Origin: a bacterium
Lineage (GTDB): Bacteria; Desulfobacterota; DSWW01
Reading direction: 5' to 3'
Length of the DNA: 64,000 bases
Assembly: GCA_028277985.1 (NCBI GenBank)
Contig: JANQFG010000031.1
Location: 26,721 to 90,720 of the forward strand
Both the position numbers and the translations under genes were made by a program. Each line of letters starts with the position of its first letter. The stretch's first letter is position 1. Under the pieces are notes generated by a model. The model made no database searches. It saw only the letters and a program-made list of their open reading frames with translations, and was not told where the DNA came from. Positions 7,231 through 15,462 of this stretch are shown piece by piece.

Positions 7231-9645
7231 ATGTCGGAACGAACCGAAGCCTTGATGGTCAATACCCCGATCAAGGCACAGCAGATCGCGCTCAAGGAAA
7301 TGACGGACGAGATGAGGGCCACGAGGCCGGGATTCGAGTGGAAGCTGGACCTCGAAAGGGCGAGATTGCTCACCGAGTCCTACAAGAAGACCGAGAACGA
7401 ACCGATGACCGTCCGCAGGGCCAAGGCTCTGGCCAACATTTTGGACAACATGACCATCTACATAAGGTCCGAGGAGATGGTGGTCGGGAACTTTGCGCGT
7501 GACAAGGACAGCGTGCCCTTCTACCCGGAATTCGCCTGGAAATGGATCGTCCGGGATACGGCGCCCGGCCAGGTCTACAGCAGCATGCTCACCGATGAGG
7601 GCAGGCAGGAGCTGAAAGAGATCTGCGACTACTGGGGCAATTCGGCCTTGCACCACAGGCTTCGAAGTTACCTTCCGGATGAGTTGAAGGAAGTCTTCTG
7701 GATCTTCAACTGGGAGTCGAGCACGCCCAATTACGAGAAGATCCTCAGGGTCGGTCTGAAGGGAATCCTCGAGGAGGTCCTGCAGAGGAAGGAGAAACTG
7801 GAAGAGGAGTACATGGCCGAGACCATGACCGGCATCGATTACGTGAAGAAGCGGGACGAGCTCGATGCCATGGCCCTGTCGCTGGATGCGACGATTCGCT
7901 GGGCCAAGCGGTACGCGGCAATGGCGCGCGAAAAGGCGGAGAAGACTCTCGATCCGTCGCGAAAGGAAGAGCTGCAGACGATCGCCGACATCTGCGAATG
8001 GGTCCCGGAAAACCCTGCACGCACCTTCCACGAAGCCCTGCAGAGCTACTGGCTCGTTCATCTGATCATCAACTTCATCGAGATCCCCATGGTCGGCACC
8101 GGGATCCGGTTCGATCAGGTCATGAACCGGTTCTACGAGAAGGACGTGGAAGAGGGTAGAATCGACAGGGACCGGGCCCAGGAGCTGGTCGAGTTCCTGA
8201 TCGTGAAATTCCAGGAGACCGGCTTTCTGCACGCACCGCTCTGGTCAGGCTTCGGCGGCGGAACCCTCGGGTATCAGACCGTAACCCTCGGAGGCGTGGA
8301 TTCACAGGGCAAGGACATCACCAACGAGATGAGCTACATCTTCATGGATGCGGTGAAGACCGTGAAGGCGATCGTGCCTCCCCTCGCGCTGCGCTGGCAC
8401 GATGACATGCCGAAGGAGCTCGTCCAGAAGTCGATCGAGGTGCTCGCCTCCGGAATGCCCCAGCCGGCCATCTTCAACGACAAGGTGAACCTGCCCCGCC
8501 TGGTCGAGCTGGGATGCTCGATCGAGGACGCAAGAGAGTATTCGATCAACAACTGCATGGTGCCCACGATTCCGGGCAAGAACTTCAACCACATCTCAGC
8601 CTGGGCGGCCGGTGTGCCCCTCCCCATGTGCCTGAACGCCGCGCTCGATATTCCGGATCCGATTCCCTTCTACAAGAAGGCGGGCCCGAACAAGATCGAC
8701 CCGGCGACGATCAGCTCGATCGATGAGCTGCTCGATGCCACGGTGGAAAACTACAAGTGGGTGATTCACCGGCTCGTGCTCATAGGAAACATCTCCGATG
8801 CCCTGTACAAGGAGTATGCGCCAAGGCCCTTCCTGTCCACCCTGATCGACGACTGCATCGAAAGAGCCGAGGACGTGCGGAACTGGAACTACCAGCCGGA
8901 CTACCGGGACGTGACCCTCTTCGGGCTGAATACGGTTGCCGACTCTCTTGCCGCCATCAAGAAGGTGGTCTTCGACGACAAGAAGGCGTCCATGGAGGAG
9001 CTTCTCGAGGCGATACGGAACAACTGGCAGGGCCATGAGAAGCTTCAGAAGATGTGCCTGAACGCCCCGAAGTTCGGGAACGATGACGACTATGTGGATT
9101 TCCTCTCCCTTGAGTTTGCCAGCAGGGTCTCCGAGGAAACCATGAAGTGCAAGACCAATCTCGGGTCCCCTGTCATCCCGGACGGAACCGCCTCGACGGC
9201 CTGGTGGAGCTTCGGCCGCGTGTGTGCCGCAACCGCCGACGGCAGGCTCGCCGGGGATCCTTTCAACGACGGGACCGTATCCCCTATGACGGGCAGGGAC
9301 AAGAAGGGCCCCACCGCGGTCCTGAAATCCGTCGCCAAGGTGGACCCGATGAAGACATGGAACCACCTGTTCAACCAGACGGTTGTCCCCGAGTATCTCA
9401 CGGGTCACAATGCCGAGCTCTTTGCGCAGTATCTGAAGACCTTCGGTGACCTGGGGATTCATCACATTCAGTTCACCACCGTGGGCAGGGACCTGCTGCA
9501 CGATGCTCAGAAGCACCCGGAGAACTACCCGAACCTGATGGTGAGGGTAGCCGGCTTTGCGGCGTACTTCATCGATCTGGACAAGAACCTCCAGGAGGCG
9601 ATCATCGACCGAACGCCTCAGAGCGCCTGCTCTGCGGGACTGTGA
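7231..9645 (+). CDS. Glycyl radical enzyme of the pyruvate formate-lyase family, substrate unassigned
   Basis: An 804-residue oxygen-sensitive radical enzyme. The C-terminal glycyl loop is LMVRVAGFAAYF (candidate radical Gly775), and the active-site cysteine is in SINNCMVP (C442). In glycerol/diol dehydratases, choline lyase and aryl-acetate decarboxylases the corresponding motif is G-C-V-E. Here the Glu position is Val, so general-base chemistry of that kind is unlikely. The C-terminus reads IIDRTPQSACSAGL instead of the usual ending near RTxH. There are no small BssB/BssC-type subunits nearby, so a classical benzylsuccinate synthase complex is not supported. The activase follows with a 4-bp overlap, and downstream TetR, acyl-CoA dehydrogenase and other genes suggest catabolism to acyl-CoA. 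The start has an AGGGAGAG site. Confidence 0.9.
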   Translation: MSERTEALMVNTPIKAQQIALKEMTDEMRATRPGFEWKLDLERARLLTESYKKTENEPMTVRRAKALANILDNMTIYIRSEEMVVGNFARDKDSVPFYPEFAWKWIVRDTAPGQVYSSMLTDEGRQELKEICDYWGNSALHHRLRSYLPDELKEVFWIFNWESSTPNYEKILRVGLKGILEEVLQRKEKLEEEYMAETMTGIDYVKKRDELDAMALSLDATIRWAKRYAAMAREKAEKTLDPSRKEELQTIADICEWVPENPARTFHEALQSYWLVHLIINFIEIPMVGTGIRFDQVMNRFYEKDVEEGRIDRDRAQELVEFLIVKFQETGFLHAPLWSGFGGGTLGYQTVTLGGVDSQGKDITNEMSYIFMDAVKTVKAIVPPLALRWHDDMPKELVQKSIEVLASGMPQPAIFNDKVNLPRLVELGCSIEDAREYSINNCMVPTIPGKNFNHISAWAAGVPLPMCLNAALDIPDPIPFYKKAGPNKIDPATISSIDELLDATVENYKWVIHRLVLIGNISDALYKEYAPRPFLSTLIDDCIERAEDVRNWNYQPDYRDVTLFGLNTVADSLAAIKKVVFDDKKASMEELLEAIRNNWQGHEKLQKMCLNAPKFGNDDDYVDFLSLEFASRVSEETMKCKTNLGSPVIPDGTASTAWWSFGRVCAATADGRLAGDPFNDGTVSPMTGRDKKGPTAVLKSVAKVDPMKTWNHLFNQTVVPEYLTGHNAELFAQYLKTFGDLGIHHIQFTTVGRDLLHDAQKHPENYPNLMVRVAGFAAYFIDLDKNLQEAIIDRTPQSACSAGL

Positions 9646-10589
9646 GCGAAATGGCGGTCGAGAACAGCGAGCAGGATGCCGATGTCCCGAAGGGTCGGAT
9701 CTTCAGCATCCAGAGGTTCAGCATCCAGGACGGGCCCGGGATCCGAACAACGGTCTTTGTCAAGGGCTGTCCCCTTCGATGCACGTGGTGCTCGAACCCG
9801 GAGTCCCAGAATCTGCACCCTGAAATCATGGCCAGGCAGCAGAAGTGTGAAGGGTGTGGAGAATGTGTCGAGGCCTGTCCGAAGAAGGCCGTCGAGGTGG
9901 TCGATGGGGTTGTGCGCATCGACAGGGCCATCTGCGATCTCTGCATGGACTGTGTGGAGGCCTGCCCCACGGGCGCGCTCGAGGTGACCGGAGAGGAGAT
10001 CGTCATCGAGGATGCGGTTCACGAGAGCTGCCAGGACGAGCCCTTCTACAAGAACTCGGATGGCGGGGTGACGCTGTCGGGCGGAGAGCCCCTGTTCCAG
10101 CCCGAGTTTGCCCTTCGATTCCTCAGGGAGTGCAAGGAAAAAGGCCTCAGCACGGCACTGGACACTTGCGGATACGCGCCATGGGAGGTGTTCGAGGCAA
10201 TCCTCGAGTACACGGATCTGGTCCTGTTCGACCTGAAGCACCTGGATCCTGAGATGCACCTCCGGGGCACGGGTGTAGAGAACGATCTCATCCTCGAGAA
10301 TCTGCAGAAGATGGCCGCCTCGGGACGGACCAGGGTGTGGATACGCATTCCCCTGATTCCGGGCTACAACGATTCAGAGGAACACGCACGGGCCCTTTCG
10401 GATCTGCTGGCAGGGATGAGCGTGGAAAAGATCTCGCTCCTCGATTACCACGAATGGGGAAAGCCGAAGTACGGTTTCCTGGGGAAGGACTACCCCTTCG
10501 AAGGCGAGGTTTCGGAAGACCCGGAAAGATTGGAGAGACTGAAGAGCATCATCGAGGCAACGGGTCTCTCTGTTACGATTGGCCATTGA
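9642..10589 (+). CDS. Glycyl radical enzyme activase (radical SAM, two extra Fe-S clusters)
   Basis: A 315-residue radical SAM protein that would install the radical on the upstream enzyme. It uses a GTG start overlapping the upstream stop (GTGA), which indicates translational coupling; an ATG at 9651 is an alternative. The radical SAM cluster is C43-x3-C47-x2-C50 in the motif CPLRCTWC. A bacterial ferredoxin-like insert follows with C69, C72, C75, C79 and C98, C101, C104, C108, enough for two additional [4Fe-4S] clusters. This three-cluster layout is usual for activases of choline lyase, glycerol dehydratase and the fumarate-adding enzymes, and differs from the short PflA type. The SAM-binding GGEP motif (SGGEPLFQPEF) is present. 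Confidence 0.94.
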   Translation: MSEMAVENSEQDADVPKGRIFSIQRFSIQDGPGIRTTVFVKGCPLRCTWCSNPESQNLHPEIMARQQKCEGCGECVEACPKKAVEVVDGVVRIDRAICDLCMDCVEACPTGALEVTGEEIVIEDAVHESCQDEPFYKNSDGGVTLSGGEPLFQPEFALRFLRECKEKGLSTALDTCGYAPWEVFEAILEYTDLVLFDLKHLDPEMHLRGTGVENDLILENLQKMAASGRTRVWIRIPLIPGYNDSEEHARALSDLLAGMSVEKISLLDYHEWGKPKYGFLGKDYPFEGEVSEDPERLERLKSIIEATGLSVTIGH

Positions 10590-10617
10590 ATCGCAAGGTG
10601 AAAGGGCAAACCTCTTA

Positions 10618-10641
10618 ACCTTTCGCCTTTGACCTTTGTCC
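10618..10641 (+). repeat. CCTTTSR heptamer tandem repeat, copy A
   Basis: Three consecutive 7-bp units (CCTTTCG, CCTTTGA, CCTTTGT) plus CC, in the gap between the activase and the TetR gene. A related inverted fragment lies just upstream (10595-10611, containing AGGTGAAAGGGC). The matching array sits on the other side of the TetR gene at 11371-11400. Confidence 0.6.
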
Positions 10642-10675
10642 TGCGGTTTTACCGCAAGAGGAGGCTGGCCGGGAA

Positions 10676-11329
10676 ATGGCAAGAACGAAAACCGTATCCG
10701 TTGAACAGGGCAAGAGCTCTTCAGAGGGAAGCACGCGCGAAAGACCCTTCCCTCCGGGCCGGATCAAGATCGCCAATGCTTTCATCGCCCTGCTCGAGCA
10801 GAAGGAATTCAGTGCGATTACGACCGCCGAGATCGCGAAGAAGGCGGGTGTCACCGAAGCGCTCATCTACAAGTACTTCGAGGACAAGCGAGGCCTTCTC
10901 CATCAGGTCCTCAAGGAGTATCTCGAACAGTATCTCGTTCAGTTCGAGAGGGACCTGAAGGGAATCAAAGGGGCCCTGAACAAGATTCGGAAGCTGATCT
11001 GGGGCCACATCAGCGTCTATTCCGCGAACAGGGTCTTTGCAAAGATCCTGTTTCTCGAAGTGCGCAATCACCTCGACTACTACAGCAGTGACACGTACCA
11101 ACTGATCCGCGCATACAGCAAGATCCTGCTCGAGATCATCGATGAGGGTGTCAGCAACGGAGAGATTCGAAGCGACGTACCTCCCAAATTGATCCGGCAG
11201 GTGATCTTCGGGAGCATCGAGCATGTCTGTCTCACGGGGGTGATCTTCAAGGGAGAGATCTCGCCCGACGACCTGACGGAAGACCTCTGCAAGTTCATCT
11301 TCAGAGGAATCGAGCCTGTAAGAGAGTGA
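10676..11329 (+). CDS. TetR/AcrR-family transcriptional regulator
   Basis: A 217-residue one-component regulator. Residues about 23-70 form the TetR helix-turn-helix, with TAEIAKKAGVTEALIYKYF and the following DKRGLLHQVL. The C-terminal two-thirds is the helical ligand and dimer domain (pattern LIxGSIEHVCLTGVIF). An AGGAGG box lies 11 bp before the ATG. It sits between the glycyl radical pair and the acyl-CoA dehydrogenase gene on the same strand, so it is the best candidate for control of this catabolic set. It could recognise the GAGT-N7-ACYMAC elements found upstream of the glycyl radical enzyme and between the DUF1329 genes; that link is inference. An acyl-CoA or aromatic acid ligand would fit the neighbourhood. 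Confidence 0.92.
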   Translation: MARTKTVSVEQGKSSSEGSTRERPFPPGRIKIANAFIALLEQKEFSAITTAEIAKKAGVTEALIYKYFEDKRGLLHQVLKEYLEQYLVQFERDLKGIKGALNKIRKLIWGHISVYSANRVFAKILFLEVRNHLDYYSSDTYQLIRAYSKILLEIIDEGVSNGEIRSDVPPKLIRQVIFGSIEHVCLTGVIFKGEISPDDLTEDLCKFIFRGIEPVRE

Positions 11330-11370
11330 CGAAAGGATCCGCAAGTCCTTTGTGATGCGCCGTGGCCGAC

Positions 11371-11400
11371 CCTTTCACCTTTGCCCTTTGACCTTTCGCC
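11371..11400 (+). repeat. CCTTTSR heptamer tandem repeat, copy B
   Basis: Four consecutive 7-bp units (CCTTTCA, CCTTTGC, CCTTTGA, CCTTTCG) followed by CC, about 40 bp after the TetR stop codon. The unit is the same as in the array at 10618-10641, so the two arrays bracket the regulator. Short heptamer arrays of this type resemble the STRR repeats known from cyanobacteria. Confidence 0.6.
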
Positions 11401-11453
11401 TGGGGCGGGGTGGATGGCTCCACGCATTTCCAGAGAGAGTAGGGGAGGGTTGA

Positions 11454-12608
11454 ATGGATTTTGAGTTGACGGAAGACCAGAAGATGCTCAAGGAAACCGT
11501 GGCAAGGTTCGTGGACAACCACGTGATCCCCCTCGCCCCGGAGTTGGACGAAGAAGAGAGGTTCCCGCACGAGAGTTTCAAAGCGATGGCGGACATGGGC
11601 CTCTTCGGGATCTCCATCCCTGAGGAGCACGGGGGAAGCGGATCCGATTTCCTGTCCTGCGTCCTCGTGATGGAGGAGTTGTCCCGCGGTTGTGTTTCCA
11701 CGGCAAACACCTACGGAGCACACGCGATCCTCTGCACGGAGAACCTCTACCGAAACGGAAACGAGGAGCAGCGGCGCAAGTATCTTCCCGACCTGATTGC
11801 CGGCAGAAAGATCGGCGCCCTGTGCATCACCGAGCCCGAGGCGGGCTCCGACGCGATGTCCCTGCGCACCCGGGCCGTCCGGGACGGGGACAAGTACATC
11901 CTCAACGGCACGAAGATGTTCATCACGAACGGACCGATCGCGGACCTGGCCGTGGTCTATGCGAAGACGGATCCGGATGCAGGGGCCAAGGGCATCACCG
12001 CCTTTATCGTTGAAAAGGATTTTCCCGGGTTCTCTGCCGGTAAGACCCTGAAGAAGATGGGGGTACGGGGCTCTCCCACGGGAGAGCTCATTTTCGAAGA
12101 CTGTGAAGTGCCGGCCGAAAACGTCCTCCTGGAGGAAAACAAGGGCGTGAGGGTCCTGATGAGCGGGCTCGACCGGGAGAGGATCGTCTATTCGATCTCC
12201 CCCATCGGCACTGCGCAGGGAGCTTTTGATGTGGCCCTAAAGTATGCGATGGAAAGAAAGCAATTCGGGGCCCCCATCGGGAGCTTTCAGATGATCCAGG
12301 AGATGCTGGCCGACATGGCCACGGATCTGCAAGCCGGCCGGGTTCTGGCCTACTGGGCCGCGACCCAGTGCGAAGCAAAGGAACGGGTGAGATTGGAGGC
12401 CTCCTACGCGAAGCTGTTCTGCTCCAAGGCAGGTATGCGGGTGGTGGACAAGGCGATGCAGATCTTCGGCGGATACGGCTTCATCAAGGAGTTCCCCGTG
12501 GAGAGGATGTACCGTGATGTGAAGGGCATCGAGTTCGGTGCAGGGACCACCCAGATTCAGAAATTGATCATCATCAGAGAACTCCTCAAGCAGATGGCAG
12601 GAGGCTGA
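11454..12608 (+). CDS. Acyl-CoA dehydrogenase, isovaleryl-CoA-dehydrogenase-like active site
   Basis: A 384-residue FAD enzyme that introduces an alpha,beta double bond into an acyl-CoA and passes electrons to ETF. Family signatures are CITEPEAGSDAMS (around 124) and GGYGFIKEFPVERMYRD near the C-terminus. The usual catalytic glutamate position near the C-terminus reads FGAGTTQIQ (Ala for Glu). A glutamate is instead present in SGLDRERIV (E242), exactly the arrangement of isovaleryl-CoA dehydrogenase. A branched-chain or otherwise bulky acyl-CoA is therefore a reasonable substrate guess. It follows TetR by 124 bp and precedes the flavin enzyme by 8 bp, so those two are probably co-transcribed. 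Confidence 0.92.
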   Translation: MDFELTEDQKMLKETVARFVDNHVIPLAPELDEEERFPHESFKAMADMGLFGISIPEEHGGSGSDFLSCVLVMEELSRGCVSTANTYGAHAILCTENLYRNGNEEQRRKYLPDLIAGRKIGALCITEPEAGSDAMSLRTRAVRDGDKYILNGTKMFITNGPIADLAVVYAKTDPDAGAKGITAFIVEKDFPGFSAGKTLKKMGVRGSPTGELIFEDCEVPAENVLLEENKGVRVLMSGLDRERIVYSISPIGTAQGAFDVALKYAMERKQFGAPIGSFQMIQEMLADMATDLQAGRVLAYWAATQCEAKERVRLEASYAKLFCSKAGMRVVDKAMQIFGGYGFIKEFPVERMYRDVKGIEFGAGTTQIQKLIIIRELLKQMAGG

Positions 12609-12616
12609 GGTAAAGC

Positions 12617-13597
12617 ATGGAGCAGGTCTTCAATACCAAGATAACGGAAATGCTAGGCATCGATCATCCCATCCTGTGCGGAGGGATGCAGTGGATCAGC
12701 AAGGCGGAGTTCGTGGCCGAGATCTGCAATGCCGGGGCCCTCGGATTCATAACGGCTGAGTCCTTTGAGACGGCCGATGAATTCCGGGACGAGATCCGGA
12801 AGATGCGGGATCTCACGGACAAGCCTTTCGGGGTGAACATCTCCATGCTGCCCGAGTTCAAGGTCCGGGAAAGGACCTTCACCTTCCTCGATGTGGTTTG
12901 TGAGGAAGGGATCGTCGCGGTCGAAACGGCGGGGAGGAACCCGGAACCCCTGATGTCACGGTTCAAAGAGGCTGGGGTCAAGGTGATCCACAAGATCACG
13001 AGCCTTCGCCACGCGGAAAAGGCCCAGGCCGCCGGGGTAGACGCGATCACCTTCATCGGGTTCGAGGCGGCCGGCCACGTTGGAATGGATGATGTGGCCT
13101 CCTTTATCCTGATCCCTCTCGCCGCATCCCGGCTGAAGGTTCCCGTGATTGCCGGCGGCTCGATCTGTAACGGCAGGGGGCTTCTGGGGGCGCTGGCAAT
13201 GGGCGCAGAGGGTGTATTGTTGGGGACCCGCTTCATGGCGACGGATGAATGCCCCGTACATCCCGTTGTCAAGGAACGGATCGTCCAGTGTGGGGAGAAG
13301 GATACGATTCTCGTGATGCGATCGATCTTCAATCCCCTTCGTTGCCTCAAAAACAACCTGGCCGAGGAAGTGATGGCCATGGAGGAGAGGGGCACGACCC
13401 TGGAGGAGATCATCGAGAAGATGGCCGGCGGGAAGGGGAAGATAGCATACGAACTCGGGGATCCGGAGATGAGCCCGATCCCCTGCGGCCAGATCGCGGG
13501 GCTGATCGATGAGATTCAGCCGGTGAAGGAGGTCATTCACGGGATGATTGCCGAGGCCGAGGAGCTCCGCGGCCGGCTCAACGGCATGGCTTCCTGA
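12617..13597 (+). CDS. Nitronate monooxygenase / 2-nitropropane dioxygenase-family FMN enzyme
   Basis: A 326-residue TIM-barrel flavoprotein. It has the N-terminal block TKITEMLGIDHPILCGGM, the central VDAITFIGFEAAGHVGMDD and the phosphate-binding region PVIAGGSICNGRGLLGALAMGAEGV, diagnostic of the COG2070 family. Members include nitronate monooxygenases, FabK-type enoyl-ACP reductases and enzymes in anaerobic aromatic or acyl-CoA pathways. True nitronate oxidation needs O2 and would be surprising next to a glycyl radical enzyme, so an enoyl reductase or unknown redox role is at least as likely. It starts 8 bp after the acyl-CoA dehydrogenase stop. Confidence 0.85.
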   Translation: MEQVFNTKITEMLGIDHPILCGGMQWISKAEFVAEICNAGALGFITAESFETADEFRDEIRKMRDLTDKPFGVNISMLPEFKVRERTFTFLDVVCEEGIVAVETAGRNPEPLMSRFKEAGVKVIHKITSLRHAEKAQAAGVDAITFIGFEAAGHVGMDDVASFILIPLAASRLKVPVIAGGSICNGRGLLGALAMGAEGVLLGTRFMATDECPVHPVVKERIVQCGEKDTILVMRSIFNPLRCLKNNLAEEVMAMEERGTTLEEIIEKMAGGKGKIAYELGDPEMSPIPCGQIAGLIDEIQPVKEVIHGMIAEAEELRGRLNGMAS

Positions 13598-13754
13598 GGT
13601 CGTGCGGCCCGGGTTGGAGATTTGTACCCGGTCGTGGTAAGAAGCGTGCGAACAGAGGAAGGCATATAGAAAGAGGCAAGTGAGCAGGGGGGCCTACAAG
13701 ACGAAAAGGCCACTTCTTCTTTTTTCCGGAATCAGAAGAGTCGGGGGGACAACC

Positions 13755-15383
13755 ATGATTCACTGGAAAGGTTTGAAGCGTGTCGGCGTCTTCTCTTTGC
13801 TTTTCCTCCTCGGATGGGCATGGAACGTCCACGCGGTCTATGTCGATGAGGCAAGAACCCTGGAGGTGACCGGGAAGTTTCAGACCCGGACCTCCCTGCG
13901 TCTGCAGAAGTCGGAAGACTTCACCCATCCGTTGGCGATTGCACCGGGCAACCTGGTGCAATGGCGAAACCTGGCCGTGATCGAGGTCAACCATGATCTG
14001 ATGAACCTCACCTACGATCTCGGGATCCTGAAACCCCTCAAGGCCCTGGATATCAGTGCGAAGTACCATATCGTGGGTCGCTTCATGTATGAAGCGGTCT
14101 ACAACGTGGGCCCCCAGGCCTTCAAGGACGTCCGGGCCGCGGACAAGGAGAACATCGACAGCTTCAAGGAGCAATACGATCTCTGGGAGTTCTATGTGGA
14201 TCTTTCCAGAGGCCCGATCTTCCTGAGGCTCGGAAAGCAGAACCTGGCCTGGGGAGAGACGGACACATTCCGCCTCCTCGACTCGATCAACCCGTTGGAC
14301 AACACCTTCGGCGGGCCCTTCGAGGACCTGGATGACCGGCGAATCCCCCTCTGGATGCTCCGGGGGAGCTGCAACTTCGGCAACATCGGGCCGATCTCCT
14401 CGACGTCGATCGAGGCCTTCTGGGTGCCGGGCACCTGGGATGCGAGCGTGGCGCCTTACGCACCCTCCGGAACCCCCTATGCAGCCCCGATCCCGGATAC
14501 GGGCATGCGAAGATTCCAGGTGAGACCTGACAAGAAGATGTCCAACAGCCGGTGGGGTGTGCGCCTGATGGGGGTCCTTGGGAACAACCTCAACTTCTCC
14601 ATCGCCCACTACAAGACATTCCCGGATATGCTCACGGCCCGCGTGGGGGTCGAGCCGGGAACAACGGTCGTTACCGGGACGAGCAGTCTGTTTCAGGAGT
14701 TGATCTGGGAAGACGTCCAGATTACCGGCGGCTCGTTCAACTACTGTGATCCTATGACCGATATCATCTTTCGCGGGGAGGTGGCCTGGTTCTGGGAGGA
14801 GGCGGTCTACATACCGGAAGAGAACCTCAAGATCTCCGATGATGAGATCCCGTTGCCGCCCGCCATCGTCGATCTGATCAGCGACTTGACCGGTACGGAT
14901 CTAGCGGCGCTCGGATTCTCCGCCCTGCCGATCAATCCCACGGGAGGGCACGTCCCGAAGAAGAACGTGTTTCGCTACATGATCGGTTTCGATAAGTACC
15001 TGTGGCTCCGCCCCTTGAACCCACGCACCACCTTCATGATATCCGGCCAGTACTTCGGGCAGTGGTACCCCGACCATGACCCTCGCCAGAAGCAGCTCCT
15101 GGCCCTGTACCCGAAGCCGCTCGATTTCGCGAAGCTGAAGGAGGTGGAGCACACCTTCACGTTTCTGGCTCGTACCAATTACATGAACGGTGTCATCAAC
15201 CCGCAGCTCGTGGTGGCGTACGACGTGCGGGGTGCCTGGCTGCTCATGCCCTCGGTCATGTTCCTGAGGGAACCCTTCCGGTTCATGGTTCAGTACAGCG
15301 GCATCGTGGGCACCTTCACCAATTTCGGAGCCTTCCGGGACCGGGACCAGATCTCGTTCATGTTCTCCTATCTGCTGAACTAG
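13755..15383 (+). CDS. DUF1302 family outer-membrane protein
   Basis: A 542-residue secreted protein. The ATG at 13755 follows a GGGGGGA box and opens a signal peptide (MIHWKGLKRVGVFSLLFLL...NVHA). An in-frame GTG at 13680 would put 25 residues before the signal, so it is rejected. The mature part has many amphipathic beta stretches, motifs typical of DUF1302 (GKQNLAWGETDTFRLLDSINPLD near residue 155, DDRRIPLWMLRG near 190) and a C-terminal beta-strand ending in SYLLN, as in outer-membrane barrels. DUF1302 and DUF1329 genes are commonly paired near hydrophobic-compound catabolic genes, and here a DUF1329 gene is convergent just downstream. A role in movement of hydrophobic substrates across the outer membrane is inferred. 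Confidence 0.85.
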   Translation: MIHWKGLKRVGVFSLLFLLGWAWNVHAVYVDEARTLEVTGKFQTRTSLRLQKSEDFTHPLAIAPGNLVQWRNLAVIEVNHDLMNLTYDLGILKPLKALDISAKYHIVGRFMYEAVYNVGPQAFKDVRAADKENIDSFKEQYDLWEFYVDLSRGPIFLRLGKQNLAWGETDTFRLLDSINPLDNTFGGPFEDLDDRRIPLWMLRGSCNFGNIGPISSTSIEAFWVPGTWDASVAPYAPSGTPYAAPIPDTGMRRFQVRPDKKMSNSRWGVRLMGVLGNNLNFSIAHYKTFPDMLTARVGVEPGTTVVTGTSSLFQELIWEDVQITGGSFNYCDPMTDIIFRGEVAWFWEEAVYIPEENLKISDDEIPLPPAIVDLISDLTGTDLAALGFSALPINPTGGHVPKKNVFRYMIGFDKYLWLRPLNPRTTFMISGQYFGQWYPDHDPRQKQLLALYPKPLDFAKLKEVEHTFTFLARTNYMNGVINPQLVVAYDVRGAWLLMPSVMFLREPFRFMVQYSGIVGTFTNFGAFRDRDQISFMFSYLLN

Positions 15384-15440
15384 CCGCATATTGCGCGAAG
15401 CCTTCTGCAGCTCTTGCGATGAAGTTCGCGCAATATGCGG
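15384..15440. terminator. Perfect 16-bp inverted repeat between convergent genes
   Basis: CCGCATATTGCGCGAA (15384-15399) is repeated in perfect inverse complement at 15425-15440 with a 25-nt loop. It starts directly after the TAG of the DUF1302 gene and lies 22 bp from the stop of the opposing DUF1329 gene, so it could terminate both transcripts. There is no strong T tract, so it may instead be a REP-type palindrome. Confidence 0.5.
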
Positions 15441-15462
15441 GCGCATCGACTGCGGTTCTACC

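Noticed and set aside
7168..8232. Minus-strand open frame opposite the glycyl radical enzyme
   Set aside because: A by-product of high G+C third positions. No motif or ribosome site, and it covers the control region.
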